Below, in pieces: positions 1-8,523 of a DNA stretch of 38,981 bases. This stretch comes from Rhodospirillales bacterium (GTDB lineage Bacteria > Pseudomonadota > Alphaproteobacteria > Acetobacterales > Acetobacteraceae). The notes beneath the pieces were generated by a model that worked only from the letters and a program-made list of their open reading frames with translations, had not been told where the DNA came from and ran no database searches. Each line of letters opens with the position of its first letter. Within the stretch, counting starts at the first letter, position 1. The position numbers were made by a program, and so were the translations under genes. The DNA is taken from NCBI GenBank assembly GCA_947447625.1, contig CANFKS010000031.1:1-38981 (forward strand), read 5' to 3'.

Positions 1-547
1 GCGCCAGCAGCCACGGCAGCACCCCCTGCCCCAACGGCACATAGCCCGAGGCCGGCAGCCAGCCGAGATTGACGCTGAACAACACCACCGAAAGGATCGC
101 GATCCAGAATCCCGGCACCGAAACACCCACCAGCGCGAGGATCATCACCGCCGAATCGATCCAGGTGTTGCGGAACTTCGCAGCCCCCACGCCGAGCGCG
201 ATGCCGATCGGCAAGGTCAGCGCGAACGACACCAAAGTAAGCGACAGCGTGACCGGCAACCGATCCGCCAGCGCGCTGAGCACGCTCTCGTTGTGGATGA
301 TCGAGGTGCCGAAATCGCCCTGCGCGAGATGCCACAACCAGACCAGCAACTGCTCCGGGATCGAGCGATCCAGCCCCAATTGCCGGCGGATGCGCTCCAC
401 CGCCTCAGGCCCCGCCTCGGTCCCCGCGATGATCACCGCGGGATCGCCCGGCAGCAGATGCATCAGGAAAAACGCCAGCACGGCGACCACCAGAATCACC
501 GGCACGGCCTGACCCAGGCGATACACGAACCGGCGGAGGATCCTCAT
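1..547 (-). CDS. Peptide-type ABC transporter permease (DppB-like), 3' end outside window
   Basis: Inner-membrane permease of the DppB/OppB/GsiC type, which forms one half of the channel of a peptide, nickel or opine importer. About 182 N-terminal residues are visible; the rest lies beyond the left edge. The N-terminus (MRILRRFVYRLGQAVPV) leads into a first membrane helix followed by LLPGDPA, the usual periplasmic start of this family. Further hydrophobic stretches follow LPVTLSLTL and VGVSVPGFW. The start at 547 gives the expected family N-terminus. It lies 28 bp downstream of the binding-protein gene ending at 576, so the two form one minus-strand operon, and the second permease and ATPases are expected to the left. 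The substrate cannot be read from the sequence. Confidence 0.93.
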   Translation of the reverse strand, partial: MRILRRFVYRLGQAVPVILVVAVLAFFLMHLLPGDPAVIIAGTEAGPEAVERIRRQLGLDRSIPEQLLVWLWHLAQGDFGTSIIHNESVLSALADRLPVTLSLTLVSFALTLPIGIALGVGAAKFRNTWIDSAVMILALVGVSVPGFWIAILSVVLFSVNLGWLPASGYVPLGQGVLPWLLA

Positions 548-575
548 CGTGCGACCATCCGCCGTCCCGTCCCGC

Positions 576-2114
576 CTACTTCGCCCACACGTCCCAGAAG
601 CGCTGCATGTAATAGGGCTTGATGTTGGCATATTTGCTGTTGGTGCCGCGCAGATCGGCGATGTCGGCCACCTTCACGAGATAGCCCTCTTCGAGGAAGT
701 ATTTCTCGATGCCGTCCCAGATTTTTTTGCGCTCGCCGAAATCGGTGGTGGCGAACATCTTGGCATAGCCTTCCGTCACCACGGGATCATCCGGGTTCTG
801 CGCATAAGCGAGCGACAGGCGCCACTGCTGCGGCCCGAGCAAGGGGCCCGAGCACAGACCGGTGATGGTCACGTTCCAGTTCCCGGTGCCGCGCGCCATG
901 TCTCCGGCATTGGTCGTCCAGTCGACCATTTTGAGTTCGACATTCATGCCGGCCTTTTTCATCTGCTCGGCCAGCACCTGGCTGCTGTCGCGCATGTAGG
1001 CGTAGTTGTTGTTGGTTTCGAGAACGATCTTCTCGCCGGCGTAGTTGCCCTGTTTCAGCAGCGCCTTGGCCTTTTCGACGCTTTTCTGGTCATACCAGGG
1101 CTTGCCGATCTCGGTGAAATAGGCCGAGGGCTTGAACATCAGCGACGGGTTGCGATCCCACACCTGCCCGGCCGCCTCCATCATCTCCTCCGCATCGACC
1201 AGCGCTGCCACCGCCTGGCGCACGAAATGATTGGTCGAGGGGGCGTTTTTGGCATGCTGGATGAACGTCGCCTGGCAGAACGGGATCACGCTCATCACGC
1301 TGATATCGCTGCGCCCCTTGAGCCGCTTGGCCAGATCGCCCGGAATGGTGGCGATGAAATCCGCGCCGCCCGACTGCAACGCCGCAATCCGCGTATTGGC
1401 TTCCGGCACCGAATTGTAGCGCACCGTATCGAGATAGACCGTCTTTTTGCCGGCATATCCATCCGGGCCCTTGGCGCTCTCATCGGCGCTGTAGGAGTCA
1501 TTGCGCTTGAGCAGAAGATGACTGTCCCGCGCCCATTCCGCCACCTGGAACGGCCCGGTGGCGACGATATCGAGCGCCCGCGCCGGCTGGTCCTTCAGTT
1601 CCGAGGGGATGATCGAGAACGAATAGGTCGGGGTTTTCAGGACCTCGACAAACATCGAATTCGGCTTGTTCAGCGTGATCACGAATGTATAGGGATCCGG
1701 CGCCGCCATGCTTGCCACATCCGACAACGCCGGCGCATTGGGGCTGACCTTTTTGTAGCGCTCGAAACTGGCGATCACATCCGCCGCCGTCATCTCCTTG
1801 CCGTTGGAGAATTTGACGCCCTTGCGCAGGCTGAATGTGAACACCCGCCCATCCGGGCTGATATCAACCTTGGAAGCCAGCATGGGGGCGGCGCGATAAT
1901 CCTCGCCCATCGCCACCAGCCCCTCATAGACATGGTGAATGCTTTCGAGGTCCACGATCGCATTGGCGACGTGCGGGTCCATCGTGCCCACTGCGGAGAC
2001 ATTGGCATACACCAGATTGCCGCCACGCTTCTGCGCCAAGGCCGGCACAGAAATCAATCCAAACGCGGCACAAGCCGTGCCCATCAGCAAAGCCGAACGT
2101 CGAGTATTGATCAT
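576..2114 (-). CDS. Peptide-type ABC transporter solute-binding protein (family 5)
   Basis: Periplasmic binding protein of the DppA/OppA/NikA family (SBP_bac_5), 512 aa, which would deliver its ligand to the permease encoded next in the operon (ending at the left edge). The N-terminus MINTRRSALLMGTACAAFG is a signal peptide with a twin arginine; cleavage is likely after ALAQ. The mature part begins with KRGGNLVYANVSAVGTMDPH and contains the family landmarks (FSLRKGVKFSNGKEMTAADV, about residues 90-110). I start it at 2114, not at the much longer upstream in-frame extension, because the extension has no signal peptide and would overlap dinB head-on. A GGGGGC ribosome-binding site precedes the ATG. 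The ligand is unknown; dipeptide, opine or glutathione-like substrates are all possible for the family. Confidence 0.93.
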   Translation of the reverse strand: MINTRRSALLMGTACAAFGLISVPALAQKRGGNLVYANVSAVGTMDPHVANAIVDLESIHHVYEGLVAMGEDYRAAPMLASKVDISPDGRVFTFSLRKGVKFSNGKEMTAADVIASFERYKKVSPNAPALSDVASMAAPDPYTFVITLNKPNSMFVEVLKTPTYSFSIIPSELKDQPARALDIVATGPFQVAEWARDSHLLLKRNDSYSADESAKGPDGYAGKKTVYLDTVRYNSVPEANTRIAALQSGGADFIATIPGDLAKRLKGRSDISVMSVIPFCQATFIQHAKNAPSTNHFVRQAVAALVDAEEMMEAAGQVWDRNPSLMFKPSAYFTEIGKPWYDQKSVEKAKALLKQGNYAGEKIVLETNNNYAYMRDSSQVLAEQMKKAGMNVELKMVDWTTNAGDMARGTGNWNVTITGLCSGPLLGPQQWRLSLAYAQNPDDPVVTEGYAKMFATTDFGERKKIWDGIEKYFLEEGYLVKVADIADLRGTNSKYANIKPYYMQRFWDVWAK

Positions 2115-2357
2115 GCGGGCCGCCCCCAGGGGTTCTGATTGAGCCGACGGGCCCCGCCGGACAAAACTGCCCCGGCAAAACGCCATCAACCCGCAAACAG
2201 TGAAGAGCGAGTGAAACCGAGTCAATGGGGATCGGGCGTGATCCTCGGATGTGGACCCACCGGCGGCACACGTCACGCGATCGCGAAGCGGGCGGAGCGG
2301 GCGAAGCGGGGGGGGAACCGCTCTCGTGCCCCCGATGCAACACGGCGCCCGGCTTGC

Positions 2358-2363
2358 TATGAT
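2358..2363 (+). promoter_or_regulatory. Candidate -10 element of dinB (leaderless start)
   Basis: TATGAT matches the sigma-70 -10 consensus at five of six positions and ends six bases before the dinB ATG at 2370, so transcription would begin at or next to the start codon. No purine-rich ribosome-binding site precedes the ATG. The -35 region (around 2335-2340) is poor, so this is a suggestion only. Confidence 0.35.
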
Positions 2364-2369
2364 CCCGCC

Positions 2370-3449
2370 ATGAGCGAGGCGCCGATCCGCAAAATCATCC
2401 ATGTCGACATGGACGCGTTCTACGCGTCGGTCGAACAGCGCGACGACCCTGCGCTGCGCGGTCTGCCGGTTGCGGTCGGCGGCTCGCGCGAGCGCGGCGT
2501 GGTCGCCGCCGCAAGCTACGAAGCCCGCGTCTTCGGGGTCCATTCCGCCATGCCGTCGGTTACGGCAAAGCGCAAATGCCCTGACCTTGTCTTCGTGAAG
2601 CCGCGCTTTGACGTCTACCGCGCCATCTCCCGCCAGATCCGTGCGATCTTTGCCGAACACACCGCCCTGATCGAGCCTCTCTCGCTCGACGAAGCCTATC
2701 TCGACGTCACCGAGAACCACCAGGGCATCGCCTCGGCCACCGAAATCGCCGAACGTATCCGCGCTTGCATCAAGGCCGAAACCGGGCTCACCGCCTCGGC
2801 CGGCGTCTCCTACAACAAGTTCCTCGCCAAAATGGCCTCGGGCCAACGCAAGCCCGACGGTATTTTCGTCATCACGCCGCGCATGGGCCCGGCCTTCGTC
2901 GAGGCGCTGCCGGTGCGCAAATTCCACGGCGTCGGCCCCGCCACCGCCGCCCGCATGGAGGCCATCGGCATCCATACCGGCGCGGACCTCAAATCCCACA
3001 GCGCCGACGCCTTGCGCGCCTGTTTCGGCAAATCCGGCCCCTATTATTTCGCCCTCGCCCGCGGCATCGACACCCGCGCCGTTCAGCCCGACCAGGTTCG
3101 CAAATCGGCCGGGGCCGAGAACACCTTCGCCGTTGACCTCACGACCATCGAGCAGGCCAGCGCCGCCCTCGCCCCCCTTGTCGAGAAGGTCTGGCGCTTC
3201 TGCACCCAGGGCGGCATCCATGGCCGCACCGTCACCCTCAAAGTCAAATACGCCGATTTCCGTCAGATCACCCGCAGCCGCACCGCCATCGCCCCGATCG
3301 CCACCGAGGCCGCCCTCGGCGAAACCGCGCTGGCCCTGCTCGCGCCGATCTTCCCGCCGCGCAAACCCATCCGCCTCCTCGGCGTCAGCCTGTCCGGCCT
3401 CGGCGATGGCGCCGCCGAGGCCGCTGCACAGCTCACTCTGGGCGTATAG
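2370..3449 (+). CDS. dinB: DNA polymerase IV (Y-family translesion polymerase)
   Basis: Error-prone translesion DNA polymerase, 359 aa, close to the usual 350-360. The palm domain carries the metal-binding carboxylates: D13 in HVDMDAFYASVE and D107-E108 in SLDEAYLD. The fingers (AASYEARVFGVHSAMP), thumb with helix-hairpin-helix (KFHGVGPATAARMEAIGI) and little-finger domain follow. The last residues, QLTLGV, match the C-terminal beta-clamp-binding motif of E. coli Pol IV (QLVLGL), so the protein looks complete and able to bind the sliding clamp. The start at 2370 gives the family N-terminus; the open frame continues upstream but that part resembles nothing. It is divergent from the binding protein at 576-2114 and ends one base before the convergent gene at 3451. 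I see no alphaproteobacterial LexA box (GTTC-N7-GTTC) in the 255-bp upstream gap. Confidence 0.97.
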   Translation: MSEAPIRKIIHVDMDAFYASVEQRDDPALRGLPVAVGGSRERGVVAAASYEARVFGVHSAMPSVTAKRKCPDLVFVKPRFDVYRAISRQIRAIFAEHTALIEPLSLDEAYLDVTENHQGIASATEIAERIRACIKAETGLTASAGVSYNKFLAKMASGQRKPDGIFVITPRMGPAFVEALPVRKFHGVGPATAARMEAIGIHTGADLKSHSADALRACFGKSGPYYFALARGIDTRAVQPDQVRKSAGAENTFAVDLTTIEQASAALAPLVEKVWRFCTQGGIHGRTVTLKVKYADFRQITRSRTAIAPIATEAALGETALALLAPIFPPRKPIRLLGVSLSGLGDGAAEAAAQLTLGV

Positions 3450-3450
3450 G

Positions 3451-4962
3451 CTATTTCTTCATGCTCACGCCGCTCAGCCGCAGCATCCCGTCGGCCACCG
3501 GCGCGAAGCCCTCGATCTTGCTCGACATCCCGAAAATCCAGCGCGGCGCATAGAGATACAGGATCGGCATATCCTGATGCAGCGTCTCGAACGCCTTGCC
3601 GTAGAGCGCCAGCCGCTGCCCCATATCGGCAACCCCGCGCGCCTGGTCGATCAAGCCGTCGAACCCCTCGCTCTTGTAGCCCACCCAGTTCACCGGCGCC
3701 CCGGTGTGCAGCAGATCGCGCACATTGCCATCCGCATCCGGCCGCCCGGTCCAGCCGATCAGATAGGCCGCCGTGTTGCCCTTCTCCGCCGCATCGAGGC
3801 TGGCGACGAACTCCATCGCGTTGATCTTCACCTCGAAGCCGGCCTCGGCCGCCATCGACTGGATCACCTCGCCCACCTGGATCTGGTCGGGCTGGTTGAT
3901 CACCGTCAACACCACCTGATAGGGCGTCTTGACCCCGGCCTCGGCCAGCAGTGCCCGCGCCTTCGCCGGATCGCGCGCCGGCGGCTGAACCGCCTGGATA
4001 TAGAACGGGCTGGTCGGCGGCAGCGGCTGCGCCGTCACCGCATGCGCCCCGTTATATGCCACCTGATTCAGCGCGGCGCGGTCGATCGCGAGTTCGAACG
4101 CGCGGCGCACCCGCGCATCCGTGCCGAGCGGCGTCTGCCCCAGCGCCGTGCGCCCCAGGTTGAAGCTGATCCCGGTATAGCCGAGCCCATCGAATGCCAC
4201 GAGCTTGAGGCGGGCATCCTTGCGGACATTCTCCATCTCGACCGGCGGGATCTCGATGTTCACATCGACCGCGCCGGCCTGCAGATTGGCGAGCCGCACC
4301 GTGCTGTCCGTCACCGGGCGAAACGTCACCCGCGAAAAATGATAATTCGCCGCATCCCAATAGCTCGGCACCCGGTCGATCACGATCCGGTCCTGCGCCA
4401 CGCGCTCGACGAATTTATACGGCCCCGCGCAGACCGGATTGAGCGCAAAATCCTTCCCCGCCGCCTCCGCCGCCTTGGGCGAAACCGGCACCCCGGCGCG
4501 CACCCCGAGTTGCGACAAAAACACCACATCGGGCGCCTTCAACACGAAGCGCACCGTGAGCGGATCGATCACCTCGACATGATCGAGGCTCGCCACATCG
4601 CCCTTGCGCGCGCTGCCGCTCATCGTCGCGTGGCGCTCCATGCTGTATTTGATCGCCGCCGCATCCACCGGCGTGCCGTCATGGAACGTCACCCCGGGCC
4701 GCAGCTTTACCACCAGCGTCTTGCTGTCCACCCATTCGTAGCCCGTCGCGAGGCGCGGCACGATGGCGAGCTTGTCGTTGTAGGTGAACAACCCGTCGCA
4801 CATGTTGAGCGTTGCCACCCGCTGCACATAGGCCCGGCTCAATGTCGGATCGAGCGCATCGGCATCCTGCGACATCGCGACGCGCAGGTGCGGCAAGTCC
4901 TGCGCCGCAACCGGCAGGATCGGCACAACAAACAACGCGGCGGCGAGCACGGAACGGCGCAT
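3451..4962 (-). CDS. Orphan peptide-type ABC transporter solute-binding protein
   Basis: Periplasmic binding protein of the family 5 (DppA/OppA) type, 503 aa, with a Sec-type signal peptide (MRRSVLAAALFVVPILPVAAQ) cut after VAAQ. The mature protein shows the typical start (LRVAMSQDADALDPTL), the segment LRPGVTFHDGTPVDA near residue 90, and a C-terminal lobe ending GMLRLSGVSMKK. No permease or ATPase gene is on the same strand beside it: dinB converges on its 3' end with a 1-bp gap, and a 145-bp gap separates it from the divergent importer operon starting at 5108. It is only distantly similar to the binding proteins at 5108 and 10519. It could serve the importer at 34880-38761, which has no binding protein in the window, or an importer elsewhere; nothing in the sequence decides this. 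Confidence 0.92.
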   Translation of the reverse strand: MRRSVLAAALFVVPILPVAAQDLPHLRVAMSQDADALDPTLSRAYVQRVATLNMCDGLFTYNDKLAIVPRLATGYEWVDSKTLVVKLRPGVTFHDGTPVDAAAIKYSMERHATMSGSARKGDVASLDHVEVIDPLTVRFVLKAPDVVFLSQLGVRAGVPVSPKAAEAAGKDFALNPVCAGPYKFVERVAQDRIVIDRVPSYWDAANYHFSRVTFRPVTDSTVRLANLQAGAVDVNIEIPPVEMENVRKDARLKLVAFDGLGYTGISFNLGRTALGQTPLGTDARVRRAFELAIDRAALNQVAYNGAHAVTAQPLPPTSPFYIQAVQPPARDPAKARALLAEAGVKTPYQVVLTVINQPDQIQVGEVIQSMAAEAGFEVKINAMEFVASLDAAEKGNTAAYLIGWTGRPDADGNVRDLLHTGAPVNWVGYKSEGFDGLIDQARGVADMGQRLALYGKAFETLHQDMPILYLYAPRWIFGMSSKIEGFAPVADGMLRLSGVSMKK

Positions 4963-5107
4963 GGGATGGTCTCTCCTTCAGGGCAAGCCGCAAGCATTGC
5001 CCGAACCCGCGCTGAAGCCAAGCCCATTCGGAAAAGCCAATGTGGACAAGCGGCGCCAGCCCGTGCCTAATTTGACCACCGAGCAAACCTCATGGGGGCA
5101 TTGACGA

Positions 5108-6685
5108 ATGAGCCAGGATTTCACACAACCGATCAGCCGCCGCGGCGCGCTTGCCGGCGCCTCCACCCTGGCGCTGCTGCCCGCCGCCGCCGCCCAGGCC
5201 GCCGGGCGCACCCGCTACATCACGTCCAACAACAACCCCTACGACATCCTCGACCCCCACCAGGTGTTCGACATCGGCCGCATCGCCATCCGGCTCAACA
5301 TGTATGACGCGCTGGTCCGCTGGGTGGACAATCCGGCCAAGCTCGAAATGTGGCTGGCCGAAAAGGTCGACATCTCCCCGGACGGCCTCGTCTACACCTT
5401 CACCCTGCGCCCCAACGTCAAATTCCATGACGGCACGGCGCTCACCGCCGATGACGTCGTGTGGTCGATGGAGCGCATCCTCACCTTGCGCAAAGGCGCC
5501 TACGGCCTGTTCTCCGACGTCGTGAAACCCGGCACCACCAAGGCGATCGACGCCCGCACGGTCCGCTTCACGCTGGCCAAGCCCTTCGCGGTCTTCATGG
5601 CCGTGCTGTCCGAACTCTGGGTCGTCAACAGCAAAATCGTCAAAAGCCACGACAAGGACAACGACTGGGGCGCCGAATGGCTCACCCGCAACGAAGCAGG
5701 CTCCGGCGGCTACCGCCTCAAGCGGTTTGACCCCGCGATCGGCTTCCAGGCCGAACGCTTCGAGGGGCATTTCATGCCCTTCGGCAAAGGCGCCATCGAC
5801 GACGCCGATTTCCGCGTCACCATGGAAACCGCCACCCGCGTCCTCGGCATGATCAAAAGCGAATTCACCACCACCGACGGCTACATGCCGGCCGAACAGG
5901 TCGAGCGCATGAAGGCTTCCGGCAATGTGTGGTTCAAGGAGGCGGAAAGCATCCGCACCTTCTACTTTATCATCAACAGCGCCAAGACCCCGCTCAACGA
6001 CGTCAACATGCGCCGCGCGCTGTCCTGCATGTTCGACTATGACGGCTTCAACAACAACATCCTCGGCGGCACCGTGGTGCGCAATCCCGGCATCATCCCC
6101 AACCCGATGTGGGGCGCGCCGGCCGGTCTCAAGGGCTATACCTACGATATCGACAAGGCGAAACATTACCTCTCCCTCGTGAAGGAGAAAATCCGCCCGC
6201 TCCAGATCGGCGCCATGTCGGGCTACCCGCAATCCGAGCAGGCCGCCCAGATGCTCCAGGCCGGCGCCGCCAAAGCCGGCCTCGAAATCAAGATCGTCGC
6301 CGAACCCTACACCACCCTCGCCGCCAAGCTCGACGATCCCGAGCGCGCGCATGATCTCATCCCCCTGTGGCGCAGCGCCTATTTCGCCGATCCCCACAAC
6401 TGGACCGGCTTCATCTTCCACAGCCGCAACTTCAAGGCCGGCAATGCGAGCTTCTACAAAAACGCCCGCATCGACGAGCTGACCGATCAGGCACTCCTGA
6501 TCACCGACCAGGAAAAGCGCCGCCCGCTCTACGAGGAAGCCTCGCGCATCCTGCTCGATGACGCCGCCGGCATCTTCATCAACAACACCAAGTTCTACGG
6601 CCCCTATGGCAAGGCCGTGAAATCGGTGCGCTTCTGCCCGATCGGCGACACGCAGGACCTGCGCTGGATCGAAATGAACACCTGA
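5108..6685 (+). CDS. Peptide-type ABC transporter solute-binding protein, first of a paralogous pair
   Basis: Periplasmic binding protein (family 5), 525 aa, first gene of a complete importer operon. The N-terminus has a twin-arginine motif (ISRRGALAGAS) before a hydrophobic stretch ending AAAQAA, suggesting Tat export. The mature part has the family segments NPYDILDPHQVFDIGRIA, YTFTLRPNVKFHDGTAL and a C-terminus ending in SVRFCPIGDTQDLRW. It is about 60% identical by eye to the binding protein at 10519-12066, including the stretch PLWRSAYFADPHNWTG. The stop codon is directly followed by the permease start at 6686. A weak GGGGGC ribosome-binding site precedes the ATG. Both proteins diverge from the orphan SBP at 3451, so they are a recent pair. 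The ligand is unknown; the adjacent HyuAB cluster hints at cyclic amides or related compounds, which is inference. Confidence 0.94.
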   Translation: MSQDFTQPISRRGALAGASTLALLPAAAAQAAGRTRYITSNNNPYDILDPHQVFDIGRIAIRLNMYDALVRWVDNPAKLEMWLAEKVDISPDGLVYTFTLRPNVKFHDGTALTADDVVWSMERILTLRKGAYGLFSDVVKPGTTKAIDARTVRFTLAKPFAVFMAVLSELWVVNSKIVKSHDKDNDWGAEWLTRNEAGSGGYRLKRFDPAIGFQAERFEGHFMPFGKGAIDDADFRVTMETATRVLGMIKSEFTTTDGYMPAEQVERMKASGNVWFKEAESIRTFYFIINSAKTPLNDVNMRRALSCMFDYDGFNNNILGGTVVRNPGIIPNPMWGAPAGLKGYTYDIDKAKHYLSLVKEKIRPLQIGAMSGYPQSEQAAQMLQAGAAKAGLEIKIVAEPYTTLAAKLDDPERAHDLIPLWRSAYFADPHNWTGFIFHSRNFKAGNASFYKNARIDELTDQALLITDQEKRRPLYEEASRILLDDAAGIFINNTKFYGPYGKAVKSVRFCPIGDTQDLRWIEMNT

Positions 6686-7687
6686 ATGCGCCTGCTGGCC
6701 CTCGCCCTGCGGCGGTTCCTCTGGATGCCGCCGACCCTGCTCGGGCTCACCCTGATCGTCTTCTCCGTCAGCCATGTCATCCCGTCCGATCCGGCGCGGG
6801 TGCTGGCTGGCGAGAATGCGTCGATCGAACAGGTCGAGACGCTGCGGCGCAAATTCGGCCTCGACCAGCCGCTTCCCGTCCAGTTCGTCCGCTACGTGAG
6901 CGACGTGGTGGGCGGCAACATGGGCATCAGCCTCTACACCCAGCGCCCCGTCGCCACCGACCTGATCGAACGCCTGCCCGCCACCTTCGAGCTTGCCCTC
7001 TTCGCCATCGCGCTCGCCATCATGCTCGGCCTGCCGCTTGGCGTCGTCTCGGCGCTGATGCGCAATTCCTGGCTCGACCAGATCGTTCGTCTCGTGACCA
7101 TCGGCGGCCTCGCCATGGCCGCCTTCTGGCTGGCCATCCTCCTGCAATTGCTGTTTTCGATGCAGTGGAACCTCACGCCCGTGCAAGGCCGCATCGACGG
7201 CTGGGGGCCCGACCCGATCACCGGGTTCTACACCGTCGATGCCCTGATCCGCGGCGATCTCGACACCTTCCTGACCGCTTTGCGCTACCTCTTCCTGCCG
7301 ATGATGACGCTCGCCATCCCCGCCATGGCCACCATCGTGCGCTTCACCCGCGCCGGCGTGCTCAATGTCATGAACAGCCCCTTCGTCTTCTATCAGGCCG
7401 CCATGGGCCTGCCGCGCCGCGTCGTCATCTGGAAATACATCCTGCGCGCCGCCCTCATCGGCACCCTCACCCAGATCGGCCTCGTCTTCGGCAACCTCCT
7501 CGCCGGCGCGGTCGTGGTCGAAACCGTGTTCTCCTGGCCCGGCCTCGGCACCTACGCCTACAACTCCATCCTGCAATCCGACTACAACGCCATCATGGGA
7601 TTCACCTTGTTCACCGGCTCGGTCTTCATCGGCATGAACCTCCTGGTCGACATCGCCCAAGCCGTGCTGGACCCGAGGGGAAGATGA
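6686..7687 (+). CDS. Peptide-type ABC transporter permease, DppB/OppB type
   Basis: First channel subunit of the importer, 333 aa, normal family length. The N-terminal helix (LRRFLWMPPTLLGLTLIVF) is followed by SHVIPSDPARVLAGENA, the periplasmic loop typical of DppB proteins. Four to five further hydrophobic segments follow. The cytoplasmic ATPase-contact loop is recognisable as YQAAMGLPRRVVIWKYILRAA, the EAA-type motif. The C-terminus (VDIAQAVLDPRGR) matches the family end, VDLLYAxxDPRxR. It starts immediately after the upstream stop codon and overlaps the next permease by ATGA, indicating translational coupling. Confidence 0.95.
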   Translation: MRLLALALRRFLWMPPTLLGLTLIVFSVSHVIPSDPARVLAGENASIEQVETLRRKFGLDQPLPVQFVRYVSDVVGGNMGISLYTQRPVATDLIERLPATFELALFAIALAIMLGLPLGVVSALMRNSWLDQIVRLVTIGGLAMAAFWLAILLQLLFSMQWNLTPVQGRIDGWGPDPITGFYTVDALIRGDLDTFLTALRYLFLPMMTLAIPAMATIVRFTRAGVLNVMNSPFVFYQAAMGLPRRVVIWKYILRAALIGTLTQIGLVFGNLLAGAVVVETVFSWPGLGTYAYNSILQSDYNAIMGFTLFTGSVFIGMNLLVDIAQAVLDPRGR

Positions 7688-8523
7688 AAACCCTGCTCCG
7701 CCTGTTCCGCGACCGCGCCCTCCTTGCCGGGTTCGTGCTCATCAGCCTGCTCGTGCTCGCCGCGATCTTCGCCACCCCGCTCTCCAACTTCCCCGATCAT
7801 GTCAGCGGGTTTGACCCCGCCCACCGCCTCAAACCCCCCGGCGCCACCTTCTGGCTCGGCACCGACCGCATGGGGGCCGATCTTTACTCCCGCCTCCTGT
7901 TCGGCGCGCGCCTCACCATCCTGATCTCGATCAGCGCCACCGGCGTCGCCGTCCTGATCGGCGTGCCGATGGGCCTCATCGCGGGCTATTTCGACCGCTG
8001 GTACTCCGATCTGCTGATGCGCATCTCCGACGTCTTCCTCGCCGTGCCGCAGATCGTGCTCGCCATCGCCATCGCGCAAACCCTTGGCCCCGCCATCCAG
8101 AACGTGATCCTGGCACTCTCCGCCACCTACTGGCCGTTCTGGGCGCGCATCGTCTATGCCGAAACCCGCTCGCTGCGCAACGAGGTCTTCATCGAAGCCG
8201 CCATCGCCATGGGCGCCTCCCCCCTGCGCGTGATGGTGCTGCATGTCCTGCCCTCGATCGCCTCCTCCATCATCGTGCGCACCACCATCGGCATGGGCGC
8301 CACCATCCTCGCCGCCGCCTCGCTCGGCTTCCTGGGCCTCGGCGCCCCGCCCCCCACCCCCGAATGGGGCCGCATGATCGCCGAAAGCCGCGAATTCCTG
8401 CCGCAAGCCTGGTGGTATGCCACCGCCCCCGGCATCGCCATCCTCCTCGTCGTGATGGGCTTCAACCTGCTCGGCGACGGGCTGCGCGATGCGCTCGACC
8501 CCAGGATCCGCCGCGGTGGTTGA
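7684..8523 (+). CDS. Peptide-type ABC transporter permease, DppC/OppC type
   Basis: Second channel subunit, 279 aa. The start at 7684 overlaps the previous stop codon (ATGA) and gives the family N-terminus with a cytoplasmic leader (MKTLLRLFRDRALLAGF) before the first helix. The landmarks are HRLKPPGATFWLGTDRMGADLYSRLLFGAR written here in parts (PGATFWLGTDRMGADLYSR), the EAA loop IEAAIAMGASPLRVMVLHVLPS, and SLGFLGLGAPPPTPEWG. The C-terminus LLGDGLRDALDPRIRRGG is the classic DppC ending. A longer in-frame extension upstream is a shadow of dppB and is not used. Confidence 0.95.
   Translation: MKTLLRLFRDRALLAGFVLISLLVLAAIFATPLSNFPDHVSGFDPAHRLKPPGATFWLGTDRMGADLYSRLLFGARLTILISISATGVAVLIGVPMGLIAGYFDRWYSDLLMRISDVFLAVPQIVLAIAIAQTLGPAIQNVILALSATYWPFWARIVYAETRSLRNEVFIEAAIAMGASPLRVMVLHVLPSIASSIIVRTTIGMGATILAAASLGFLGLGAPPPTPEWGRMIAESREFLPQAWWYATAPGIAILLVVMGFNLLGDGLRDALDPRIRRGG
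8503..8506 (+). promoter_or_regulatory. Ribosome-binding site deciding the GTG start at 8516
   Basis: AGGA lies nine bases before the GTG at 8516. Starting there gives the family N-terminus VDLLSVTDLTVGF. The alternative ATG at 8489 adds nine residues unlike the family and has a poorer upstream sequence. Confidence 0.5.

Noticed and set aside
2115-2369. Search for a LexA box upstream of dinB.
   Set aside because: A GAAC is present near 2316 but no partner at the alphaproteobacterial spacing (GTTC-N7-GTTC).
2115-3221. Long N-terminal extension of the binding protein at 576-2114 (881-residue frame).
   Set aside because: It is antisense to dinB, has no domain and would remove the signal peptide from the N-terminus.
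5090-7660. 856-residue minus-strand frame.
   Set aside because: Low-complexity shadow of the binding-protein and permease genes read on the plus strand.
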